Of a stretch of 9,878 nucleotides of DNA, positions 1-6,852 are shown in pieces. Under the pieces are notes generated by a model. That model was not told the origin of the DNA and searched no databases. It was given only the letters and a program-made list of their open reading frames with translations. The stretch covers positions 1 through 9,878 of the forward strand of contig JADFNY010000104.1 in NCBI GenBank assembly GCA_022563115.1. Direction: 5' to 3'. Position 1 is the stretch's first letter. Each line of letters opens with the position of its first letter. The stretch comes from Acidobacteriota bacterium (GTDB lineage: Bacteria; Acidobacteriota; UBA890). The translations under genes were made by a program, and so were the position numbers.

Positions 1-2310
1 TTCGATCAGCCTCAGCCGGATTGGGGCGCGGTGGCCTCCTGGAACCCCGAGATCGAGTCGGCGGCCGTCACCCCTACCACGGACGCCCTCCGCGTCACGC
101 TCACCGAGGGCACTCGAAATCTGGGTGGCTTCCCGCGCGGCGGGCTGGTTGTCGAGGTTCCTGATCTCCAAATGCGGGACTGGGGTTTCATCGAGGTGCG
201 CGCCCGGACCACCGATCCGGTCCAATACATCGGTGCCGCGTTCAACCTACGCCAGGGGTCGGGCACGGTCTCGGAACAGCCCTACCCGTTCGAGTTCAAT
301 TCGCCCAGCGTTGCAGTGATTGCCGACGGCGAGGTCCACGCGTACCTACTGCGCGCGGATGTCCCCGCCAGACAGCGGGGCTGGGATGGAGTGTGGCGCG
401 AGCTGGGTCTCTGGATTGGCTCAACCGAACCCGTCAGCATCGATATTTTGTCGATCCGGATCGTCTCGAAGGAAGACCCCTTTTCGGACGCGGCGGTAGG
501 CATACGCTCCGTCGACATGCAGGAGCCCCCCGCCCTCTACATTCGCGCTCCCGGTCGCATCGACTTCAACGTCGAGGTGCCGGACGAGGGACGGTTGGAT
601 CTGGCCCTCGGCGTGTTGCGCAACGACGCGCCGGTTACCTTCGGCGTCTTGGTAACTTCCGAGGATGGCCGCACCGAGCGGCTGCTCGACGAGGTGTGGG
701 CGGACCGTGCGGAGTGGGCGACGCGGTCGGTCGATCTGGCCGCGTTCGCCGGCGAATCGGTCGTCCTCACACTGGAGGCCGAGTCGGATCGCGAGGGGAC
801 GGTCGCGCTCTGGAGGAACCCGATCCTGTACACGTCCGTTAGACTCTCGGCCACAATCGTCGACGCAGCGACCGGGAACCCCACTCCGGTCCGGGTCCAG
901 CTCACCGATGCCAGCGGTGCGCTCGCGCCGATCCCTGAAGCCGCGATCGGGATCATGCACGGCCCCAACGACGTCGCAAGCGGGTTCGACGCCGTATACG
1001 GCGACTTTTTCTATATCGAGGGCAGCTTCGAACTGGAGCTGCAGCCCGGCACCTATCACCTCGAGGTTTCCAAGGGTTACGAGTACCTGGTGCAGGAGCT
1101 GGAGCTGGAGCTGGCGCCGGGGGTGGACCGGTCGGAGACGATCCGGCTCGAGCGCTGGGTCGACATGCCGGAGCGGGGGTGGTTCTCGGCGGACGATCAC
1201 ATCCACCTGAGGCGATCGCCCCGAGAGGACCCGCTGATCCTGAAGTGGATCGCGGCCGAGGACATCCACGTCGGCGCGCTCCTGCAGATGGGCGACTTCT
1301 GGGCCACCTACTTCGCCCAATACGCATGGGGTGAGGACGGTGCCTACCAGGTGGAGGATTACATGCTCTCCTCGGGCCAGGAAGAGCCGAGGACCCACGA
1401 GATCGGGCACACCATCTCCCTGGCGGCAGACGATTTCGTGCGCTTCGCGGGGCAGTACTACTACTATGACCGGGTCTTCGACACCGTCCACGAGCTCGGT
1501 GGCCTGACCGGTTACGCCCACAAGGGGGTGGGGTTCTTCGGCTACCGCGGGCTGACGCTGGACGTCCTGAGGGACAAGGTCGACTTCCTCGAGATCCTGC
1601 AGTTCGGGCAAATGGTGCTCGATCACTACTACCACTTCCTCGATCTCGGCTACAAGCTCACGGCAATGGCCGGATCCGACTTCCCCTTCGGTGGGGTCAT
1701 CGGTGACGCTCGTTTCTACACCTATCTCGAGGACGGGCTGTCCTTCGAGGCATGGCGGGAGAGCCTGCACGCGGGCCACACCTTCGTGAGCAACGGCCCG
1801 GTGATCGAGCTGAGGGTCAACGGGGCGATTCCCGGCGATCAACTCGACCTGATCGCGGGCTCGACGCTACACGTCACCGCGGAGGCACTCGGCCATGCGG
1901 TACAGGTGCCGCTCTCCGCGCTCGAGATCGTCGCCCACGGCGAGGTGATCGCGTCCGCGAGCCCCGATCAGCCAGGTCAATCGACGGACACACTCACGGT
2001 CGAGCTCGACCTGGAGCTGGACCACGGCGTCTGGATCGCGGCGCGCGTCCGGGGGGGCGAAGGCCAGGTGGCGCACACGACACCCGTGTACGTGACCACG
2101 GATGGCTCGAGCTTCCACAACCCCGACACTGCGCTCGGCTACCTGGCGCTGAACGAGCGGTACCTCGATGAGCTCGCGGTGGTGATCGCGCAGCCGCACG
2201 AATCGCTCAATCAACTGGCCTGGAGATACCGAGCGGGGCTCGAGGACCGTATCGCCGAGACCCGCGAGGTAATCGCGAAGCTCAGGAGGGAGTTCGGAGC
2301 GGGTAGATGA
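1..2310 (+). CDS. CehA/McbA-type metallohydrolase (PHP superfamily), 5' end outside window
   Basis: The frame is open from base 1, so the true start lies upstream; the GTG at 31 is only the first start-like codon inside the window. About 769 residues are visible. In window-codon numbering the first ~390 residues are beta-rich. They include a jelly-roll-like stretch (about 170-270) and a carboxypeptidase-regulatory-like segment ending in the pattern ELQPGTYHLEV. The catalytic part starts at DDHIHL (398-403), a PHP-type metal motif with His400 and His402. Further likely ligands are the HEIGH stretch (466-470), GYAHKG (His507) and AGSDFPFGG (Asp560). This order matches the CehA/McbA family, named for carbaryl hydrolases but mostly of unknown substrate. 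A further beta domain and a basic helical tail follow. Family assignment is fairly secure; the substrate cannot be read from the sequence. Its stop overlaps the ATG at 2307 by ATGA. Confidence 0.82.
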   Translation, partial: FDQPQPDWGAVASWNPEIESAAVTPTTDALRVTLTEGTRNLGGFPRGGLVVEVPDLQMRDWGFIEVRARTTDPVQYIGAAFNLRQGSGTVSEQPYPFEFNSPSVAVIADGEVHAYLLRADVPARQRGWDGVWRELGLWIGSTEPVSIDILSIRIVSKEDPFSDAAVGIRSVDMQEPPALYIRAPGRIDFNVEVPDEGRLDLALGVLRNDAPVTFGVLVTSEDGRTERLLDEVWADRAEWATRSVDLAAFAGESVVLTLEAESDREGTVALWRNPILYTSVRLSATIVDAATGNPTPVRVQLTDASGALAPIPEAAIGIMHGPNDVASGFDAVYGDFFYIEGSFELELQPGTYHLEVSKGYEYLVQELELELAPGVDRSETIRLERWVDMPERGWFSADDHIHLRRSPREDPLILKWIAAEDIHVGALLQMGDFWATYFAQYAWGEDGAYQVEDYMLSSGQEEPRTHEIGHTISLAADDFVRFAGQYYYYDRVFDTVHELGGLTGYAHKGVGFFGYRGLTLDVLRDKVDFLEILQFGQMVLDHYYHFLDLGYKLTAMAGSDFPFGGVIGDARFYTYLEDGLSFEAWRESLHAGHTFVSNGPVIELRVNGAIPGDQLDLIAGSTLHVTAEALGHAVQVPLSALEIVAHGEVIASASPDQPGQSTDTLTVELDLELDHGVWIAARVRGGEGQVAHTTPVYVTTDGSSFHNPDTALGYLALNERYLDELAVVIAQPHESLNQLAWRYRAGLEDRIAETREVIAKLRREFGAGR

Positions 2311-2621
2311 GGCAACAGGCCGTACTTGTCGCTTTCGCGAATCCAGCCGGTGAGCACCTGAGGAGCGCCGCGATTGAGATCCGCTGGGAAAAAAGAGCGC
2401 TGCAGGAGCTCCGTTCTCTGCCTGAGAATGACCGGGTGAGGGTCTTCACGGCGGTCGACGGTTTAAGAGCTGACCCCATCACCGGCCGCCCGCTGGCGGC
2501 GGAGTGGAAAGGGTTGCGCCGCCGCCGCGTCGGCTCCTAGCGAAAGATCTACGCTTTCGACGGGTCGTCGCTGAGGATCGCTGTCGTTCGCGTGCGGCAT
2601 CGACGGGACGTGTACCGCTGA
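2307..2621 (+). pseudogene. RelE/ParE-type toxin, interrupted by in-frame TAG
   Basis: The reading frame gives IEIRWEKRALQELRSLP, then a helical stretch, then WKGLRRRRVGS, followed by TAG at 2538-2540. In the same frame it continues as RKIYAFDGSSLRIAVVRV and HRRDVYR to TGA at 2619-2621. RelE/ParE toxins usually read RVG(S/D)YR(V/I)IY here, so TAG sits exactly where a conserved Tyr (TAC/TAT) is expected: a one-base nonsense lesion with no frame change. The family's usual start MEIRW is replaced by ATT-GAG-ATC at 2373, which has a GAGGAG (2360-2365) seven bases upstream. The original ATG has probably become ATT, and the ATG at 2307 is only a fortuitous upstream start. No antitoxin is visible beside it. 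Intact members of the family are mRNA interferases or gyrase inhibitors; this copy should make only a truncated product lacking the C-terminal strands. Confidence 0.8.
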
Positions 2622-2649
2622 GGCCGGATCTTCCGCCGGCTGTTGATCA
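2605..2649. repeat. Dispersed repeat, copy 1
   Basis: A 45-bp stretch also found at 6482-6524. Its core, GGCCGGATCTTCCGCCGGC followed by TGTTGATCA (2622-2649), matches the other copy at 27 of 28 positions. The flanking GGGACGTGTACCGCT (2605-2619) matches at 13 of 15, with a 2-base length difference between the blocks. The core can fold, with CGGA-TCT-TCCG and GCCGG/CCGGC pairing. This copy overlaps the last codons and stop of the broken RelE frame. Confidence 0.75.
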
Positions 2650-2770
2650 CGAACGGCGCCTCCACGTAGGCTTGCGGCGCCATCCCCCTGGTAGGAGCCG
2701 CCAGCTTGGTCGGCAAGAGGCCCGTACCAGATCAACGGGCGGCTCGGTGCGGGCGGTATGGGAAGAAACG

Positions 2771-2782
2771 ACAAGGAGGAGG
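2771..2782 (+). promoter_or_regulatory. Strong Shine-Dalgarno for the DoxX gene
   Basis: AAGGAGGAGG lies just before the ATG at 2789 with about 7 bases of spacing. It is the clearest ribosome binding site in the window and fixes this start in preference to in-frame codons further upstream, which would add a low-complexity basic leader. Confidence 0.7.
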
Positions 2783-2788
2783 TATCGG

Positions 2789-3190
<402 letters not shown>

Positions 3191-3196
3191 ACCAAG

Positions 3197-3222
3197 CCGC
3201 CCGACCGCTGTGGTCGAAGCGG
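3197..3222 (+). terminator. GC-rich hairpin after DoxX gene, possible terminator
   Basis: CGACC (3202-3206) pairs with GGTCG (3212-3216) around a 5-base loop. CCGC (3197-3200) pairs with GCGG (3219-3222) across a small internal loop. It starts 7 bases after the DoxX stop, as a terminator would, but no T-run follows, so intrinsic termination is doubtful. Confidence 0.3.
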
Positions 3223-3436
3223 GCCAGCCGTTCGGGATCAGAGGCGTACTCAGCGCCCGAGCGCGAGACGGGAAGCCGCGCGCAACGAACCCATCGTCGA
3301 GACGCACAGTGACCCCATACCCGAAAACAGGACCAGGTTGATGTTGAGGACATCGGTGTACCGTAGTCCACGTCGGGGCGCCATCGGCCGACAATCCCGG
3401 GCGCTCGCACCCGCAGGCCACCGAAGGGATTCCCGA

Positions 3437-3538
3437 ATGCGACGAGCGATCAGACTCACGCTCGTATCTCTCCTCTCGACCGCCTTTGCGGCGGGGGCGG
3501 CGTGCGGCTGCTCCAACAATCCACTCTGCGAGTCGTAA
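3437..3538 (+). CDS. Possible small secreted Cys-containing peptide, 33 aa
   Basis: The 360-base stretch between the DoxX and Usp genes holds one plausible small ORF, starting at ATG 3437 with AAGGGA about 8 bases upstream. The product has a textbook signal-peptide layout: MRRAIR (basic), LTLVSLLSTAF (hydrophobic), then AFA-AGA as a possible signal peptidase I site. A short tail has Cys at 23, 25 and 31. Cys23 is preceded by GAA, a poor lipobox, so a lipoprotein is less likely but not excluded. It could be an entericidin-like small peptide, the surviving front of a decayed exported protein, or chance. I see nothing else in 3223-3436. Confidence 0.35.
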   Translation: MRRAIRLTLVSLLSTAFAAGAACGCSNNPLCES

Positions 3539-3550
3539 ACATATCCAGCC

Positions 3551-4417
3551 ATGGCCAGGCTTGACCAGTTCGAGAGCGTTTTCCGGGCCGCCGACAAGCC
3601 CGTCTACGCCTACAAGCACGTCGAGATCGCCAAGATCCTGGTGGTCACCGATCTTCCCGGTCCGGAAGTCGCTGAATTCCGCTCGCGTCTGCAAAGTTTC
3701 TTGAGTGTGCTCAGCGACGACACGGGCGCAGGCCCGCACTGGGTCGATCTCGGGGTTGAGGCCTTTCGGTCGATCGAGGAGCTACTGGAGCTCGTCGAGT
3801 CGGAGGGGCCCGACCTCGTCTGTACCTACCGGAACCTTTTCACCAGGGCATGGGCGCGACCGCACAGCCTCGGCGACTACGTCGACGTCCTCACCCAGAT
3901 TGCTTCGTGCCCGATTCTCGTGGCCCCCCACCCCAAGGCCGGCCGCGAGTTCGACCATGCGATGAAAAACACCGACAGGGTCATGGCGATCACCGACCAC
4001 TTGACCGGCGATGACCGGTTGGTGAACTACGCGGTACGCTTTACGTTGCCCGGCGGCACACTTTTCCTCTCGCACGTCGAAGACGAGGCGCAGTTCGAGC
4101 GCTACATCGCCACGATCTCGAAGATTCCTAGCATCGATACGGACGACGCCAAGGGGGTGATCCTCGAGCAACTCCTCAAGGAGCCGCGGGACTACGTGGG
4201 CTCCTGCCGCGACATCCTTGCCGCACAGGAGATCTCCATCGACACCCGGGGCATCGTCATGCTCGGCCACCACCTGAGGGAGTACAAGCGGTTGATCGTG
4301 GAGCATGAGGTCGACCTCCTCGTGCTCAACACCAAGGACGAGGACCAGCTCGCGATGCACGGCCTGGCGTATCCGTTGGCCGTTGAGTTGCGAGAGATCC
4401 CGCTCCTGATGCTCTGA
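3551..4417 (+). CDS. Tandem UspA-like universal stress protein, transporter-linked
   Basis: This 288-residue soluble protein has two Usp-like alpha/beta folds. Domain 1 (about 26-128) starts with IAKILVVTDL and ends with CPILVAPHP, the usual first and last strands of a Usp domain. Domain 2 (about 142-288) starts with DRVMAITDH and ends with VDLLVLNTKDED then ELREIPLLML. The GxxG-x9-G(S/T) nucleotide motif of ATP-binding Usp proteins is not seen near either C-terminal strand: the region reads MHGLAYPLAVELREIP. This is probably a non-ATP-binding type. The stop TGA overlaps the ATG of the next gene by one base (TGATG), so the two proteins are probably made together and the Usp protein may act on the transporter. 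No clear Shine-Dalgarno precedes ATG 3551; the start rests on reading frame and domain position. Confidence 0.78.
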   Translation: MARLDQFESVFRAADKPVYAYKHVEIAKILVVTDLPGPEVAEFRSRLQSFLSVLSDDTGAGPHWVDLGVEAFRSIEELLELVESEGPDLVCTYRNLFTRAWARPHSLGDYVDVLTQIASCPILVAPHPKAGREFDHAMKNTDRVMAITDHLTGDDRLVNYAVRFTLPGGTLFLSHVEDEAQFERYIATISKIPSIDTDDAKGVILEQLLKEPRDYVGSCRDILAAQEISIDTRGIVMLGHHLREYKRLIVEHEVDLLVLNTKDEDQLAMHGLAYPLAVELREIPLLML

Positions 4418-5817
4418 TGGTTGCCATCGGCACGCTACAGGAGGCTGCGTCGGCGGTCCCGCTTGCGGTGACCCTTCTGTTCTTCGGCCTGCTGGTCCTC
4501 CTGGTCACGTTGTTGGCCCTCGAAGAGCAGCTGCGCGCAAAGAAGTCGGTGATTGCCGGCGTGTTTGCGATCGGTTGCCTGCTTCTGGGTGAAGCTCTGG
4601 AGATCCTGCCGCCCGGCACCGTCACCATCGGGGGCGAATCAATCGATCTGCCCGTGTACATTCCGGCTATCGACTGGAACGTCTTGGCGATCATCATGGG
4701 CTCCAGCCTGTTCGTCGACATTATCTCCAAGTCGGGTCTGTTTACGTGGATCGCGATTGTCTTGACAAAGAAGTCGCGCGGCGATCCGGTGGCCCTGCTC
4801 GTGTACTACGGCGTGATGACGGTGGTTTTTTCCGCTGTGCTCAACAACGTCACGGCGATGATCATCGTCGGCTCGTTGACGGTCGTGTCGCTCAAGCGGC
4901 TGGGGCGTGACGACTTGCTCCTGGGGTTCCTCCTCATCGAAGGATTCCTGACCAACGTCGGCGGGCTGCTGACGCTGATCAGCTCGGTGCCCAACATCAT
5001 CGTCGGTACCGCCGCCGACATCAGCTTCCTGACCTTCTTTCTGAAGGCGGGCCCCTACGTTCTCGTCGCCATGATCGCCAGCCTATGGCTCGGCGGAAGG
5101 TTGTTCGGCATCGAGCGTTTGACAACCGACGAAGAGCGCGACACGGCCCGCAACCTTGTAGACGGGTTTGACGAAAATGACAGCATCGAGAGCAGCTGGG
5201 CCTTCTGGCTGGGAGCCGTCATGCTCGTGCTCTTCATCGTCGCCATCGCGACGGCCTCAGTGACGCCCTATATACGGGAACTGGGCATGGGCTACGTCGC
5301 CATGGGATTCGGAATCATCATGCTGGTTCGGTACAAGTCCGTGGCCGACAAATTCTATCAAGCCATCGACTGGGACCTTCTCGGCTTTTTCGCCGGCTTG
5401 TTCGTGGTGCTCAACGTCATGGAGCACGCCGCAGTTCTCGAGCTTGCCGGCGGCGGCCTCGCCCGGATTGTGGCGCTGGGCGAAACCGTCGGCAGCGCGC
5501 TGCTGCTGGTCACCGCGGCCCTGGCCAGCTCGGTGACCGACAACATTCCGATAGCTGCGATGCTGGCGAAGATCCTGTCGGGTCACCCCGAGATCGGCGG
5601 GGATCCTGCCTCGCCCTTCTGGTGGGCGGTCATCTTCGGTGCCAACCTCGGCGGCAACCTCACGCCGATCGGCTCGGCCTCGACGCTGGTCGCCATCACC
5701 ATCATCCATAAGCACGGTCTAGCCATCTCGTTCGGTGGCTTCGTGAAGAAGGCTCTGCCGTTTGCAGCCCTTCAGATCGTGTTGGCCACGGTGTACATGC
5801 TCGCCGTACTGCGGTGA
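4417..5817 (+). CDS. ArsB/NhaD/SLC13-type ion or anion transporter
   Basis: This 466-residue polytopic membrane protein has about 11-12 hydrophobic segments, starting near residues 15-37, 44-63 and 86-105. It shows the two-fold repeat of the ion transporter superfamily. Half 1 has a broken-helix motif LNNVTAMII (142-150) and SSVPNIIVGTAA (189-200). Half 2 has SSVTDNIPIAAML (371-383) and GANLGGNLTPIGSASTLVA (408-426). The NxTPIGS pattern is typical of ArsB, NhaD and CitM/SLC13 permeases. A charged cytosolic loop (about 232-258) separates the halves. Substrate (Na+/H+, arsenite or a carboxylate/sulfate) cannot be decided; the NN/DN motifs favour a NhaD- or ArsB-like exchanger over a dicarboxylate importer. 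Translation likely depends on the overlapping Usp gene, since no good ribosome binding site precedes the ATG. Confidence 0.85.
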   Translation: MVAIGTLQEAASAVPLAVTLLFFGLLVLLVTLLALEEQLRAKKSVIAGVFAIGCLLLGEALEILPPGTVTIGGESIDLPVYIPAIDWNVLAIIMGSSLFVDIISKSGLFTWIAIVLTKKSRGDPVALLVYYGVMTVVFSAVLNNVTAMIIVGSLTVVSLKRLGRDDLLLGFLLIEGFLTNVGGLLTLISSVPNIIVGTAADISFLTFFLKAGPYVLVAMIASLWLGGRLFGIERLTTDEERDTARNLVDGFDENDSIESSWAFWLGAVMLVLFIVAIATASVTPYIRELGMGYVAMGFGIIMLVRYKSVADKFYQAIDWDLLGFFAGLFVVLNVMEHAAVLELAGGGLARIVALGETVGSALLLVTAALASSVTDNIPIAAMLAKILSGHPEIGGDPASPFWWAVIFGANLGGNLTPIGSASTLVAITIIHKHGLAISFGGFVKKALPFAALQIVLATVYMLAVLR

Positions 5818-5897
5818 GACGGTATTGTCGAGTTAACCCTCCGATTGGCACAGTTCGCCGAGGAGCAGCGACCCGCAGCGCGACCGTCGAGACCGGC

Positions 5898-6389
5898 TTA
5901 CGCGGCCCCCGGCCCCTTCTCGATCCGCTCTGTCGAGTCTCCGAGGTCACCGCCGAACTCGGTCGGATCAACGCGCTGCACCGAGGGAACCACATCGAAG
6001 TCACGGTCGGCGGACAGCACGCGGCGCACACCCGCAGCTTCCATGGTGGCAACGTGGATCGCGCCACGTGGCGTGAGGCCGGCGTGGGTGCGAAGAATAT
6101 CGAGAGCCCGCGCCGTGTCCTTCTCGGTGATCGGCACGACCTCGTCACACAGGTCGACGGCGGAGCGGTACACGGCGGCCGCGGCGTCCGGCCTCTGGAT
6201 GGCGAAGTACCGATGCAGGATCTCCTGCAGGACCTCAGCGTCGGTAACCAGGGAAACCCGCATATCCACCGCCCGTTGCAGCGCCTGACGACACGGGTCG
6301 CGCAGCGGATGCGGCGCCCCCGCGGCGTACATCAAAATGTTGGTGTCCAGAAAGTACGCGTCGCCGCTCGCTTGCACCGACTCACCCAT
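5898..6389 (-). CDS. PIN-domain (VapC-like) protein, probably catalytically impaired
   Basis: This 163-residue PIN-domain protein contains FLDTNILMYA (Asp15), TDAEVLQEIL (Glu52, Glu56) and LSADRDFD (Asp128), three of the usual acidic clusters that bind Mg2+ in VapC ribonucleases. The remaining conserved position, normally (S/P)RDAIHVATM, reads PRGAIHVATM here. Gly109 (GGC, 6063-6065) stands where the family has Asp, so ribonuclease activity is probably reduced or lost. VapC toxins cleave tRNA, rRNA or mRNA and are held by a VapB antitoxin encoded just upstream. Here a 47-codon ORF overlaps its ATG by 8 bases and is the candidate partner. The C-terminus after residue 145 is longer than the usual PIN fold and looks disordered. 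The gene converges on the transporter, with an 80-base gap that shows no clear terminator. Confidence 0.8.
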   Translation of the reverse strand: MGESVQASGDAYFLDTNILMYAAGAPHPLRDPCRQALQRAVDMRVSLVTDAEVLQEILHRYFAIQRPDAAAAVYRSAVDLCDEVVPITEKDTARALDILRTHAGLTPRGAIHVATMEAAGVRRVLSADRDFDVVPSVQRVDPTEFGGDLGDSTERIEKGPGAA

Positions 6390-6525
6390 TCCGGTCGTGG
6401 TCGGCCGTCCTCACGTCTTCCGAGATCTGGCCGCCGGCCGCCTTGCGACCGCCGTACTCCGCCTCCCAGTCAGCATAGTCTGGGACGTATGCCGCTGGCC
6501 GGATCTTCCGCCGGCCGTTGATCAT
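6382..6525 (-). CDS. 47-codon ORF overlapping vapC-like start, candidate antitoxin
   Basis: The ORF begins MINGRRKIRPAAY and contains YADWEAEYGG and a charged tail ending DHDRNG. Its TGA lies inside the first codons of the PIN gene (8-base overlap), the layout expected for an antitoxin-toxin pair. It is too short to hold a normal VapB DNA-binding domain plus toxin-binding tail, and I do not recognise its family. Its first codons lie in the dispersed repeat (6482-6524). The only upstream purine stretch, GGAAGG, is too close to the ATG to serve well. It may be the 3' remnant of a longer antitoxin gene or a repeat-derived ORF. Confidence 0.45.
   Translation of the reverse strand: MINGRRKIRPAAYVPDYADWEAEYGGRKAAGGQISEDVRTADHDRNG
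6482..6524. repeat. Dispersed repeat, copy 2
   Basis: A 43-bp partner of the repeat at 2605-2649. The core GGCCGGATCTTCCGCCGGC plus CGTTGATCA lies at 6497-6524, and GGGACGTATGCCGCT at 6482-6496. On the minus strand it encodes MINGRRKIRPAAYVP, the start of the ORF next to the PIN gene. Copy 1 read the same way gives VINSRRKIRP, then diverges after a 2-base insertion. Both copies sit at edges of toxin-antitoxin remnants. Confidence 0.75.
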
Positions 6526-6535
6526 GCCTTCCAGG

Positions 6536-6734
6536 CTAAGTCGACCTCAGCTCCTTCTTGATCCGCTCGGCAAGAAAGATCTTTAACAGCGACTGGTACG
6601 GAGCGTCCCGCTTGTTGGCGAGCAGCTTCAGCTCGTTGAGCATCGACTCCGGCAGCCGCAGCGAGATCGTCTTGGTGGACGGCTTCAAGTTGGCGAGGGC
6701 GACGCGCTCGGCCTTGTTCGAATACCACGTAGTC
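6536..6734 (-). pseudogene. CopG/BrnA-type antitoxin remnant, frameshifted and lacking a start
   Basis: On the minus strand, the frame ending in TAG at 6538-6536 reads NKAERVALANLKPST, then KTISLRLPESMLNELKLLA and NKRDAPYQSLLKIFLAERI, ending KKELRST. This is the ribbon-helix-helix core of CopG-type antitoxins (KPSTKTISLRLPE, then PYQSLLK). Upstream in this frame there is no ATG, GTG or TTG before a stop. The expected preceding segment (S-x-D-Y-V-D-W) appears in another frame as SSVDYVV (6723-6740). A short indel near 6719-6725, best fitted by loss of two bases, separates the halves. The N-terminal FW-H segment normally found earlier is degraded. The gene cannot make a normal antitoxin unless it starts internally at the Leu or Met of the core. 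No partner toxin is visible. Confidence 0.7.
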
Positions 6735-6852
6735 GACCGAGCTTTGCCAACGCCTGAAAAAGGGATTGATCGGACCTTGCCGGAAAGATAGCTTCAGCTT
6801 TCCCTTCCAATCGTCAATCCTAGAGCGTGCTCCGATTTGATCAGAAAACCTT

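Noticed and set aside
421..1842. Long open frame (473 codons) on the minus strand inside the CehA-like gene
   Set aside because: Its protein is a low-complexity string rich in V, E, L and R with no family pattern. It is the antisense shadow of a GC-rich gene with clear metal-binding motifs on the plus strand.
2504..2788. Upstream extension of the DoxX gene to an earlier ATG
   Set aside because: It would add about 95 arginine-rich residues unlike DoxX proteins and overlap the toxin remnant; the strong AAGGAGGAGG site sets the start at 2789.
6782..6803. Perfect 6-bp inverted repeat GGAAAG/CTTTCC with a 10-base loop
   Set aside because: Short AT-containing stem with no T-run and no clear link to a promoter or gene end; likely chance.
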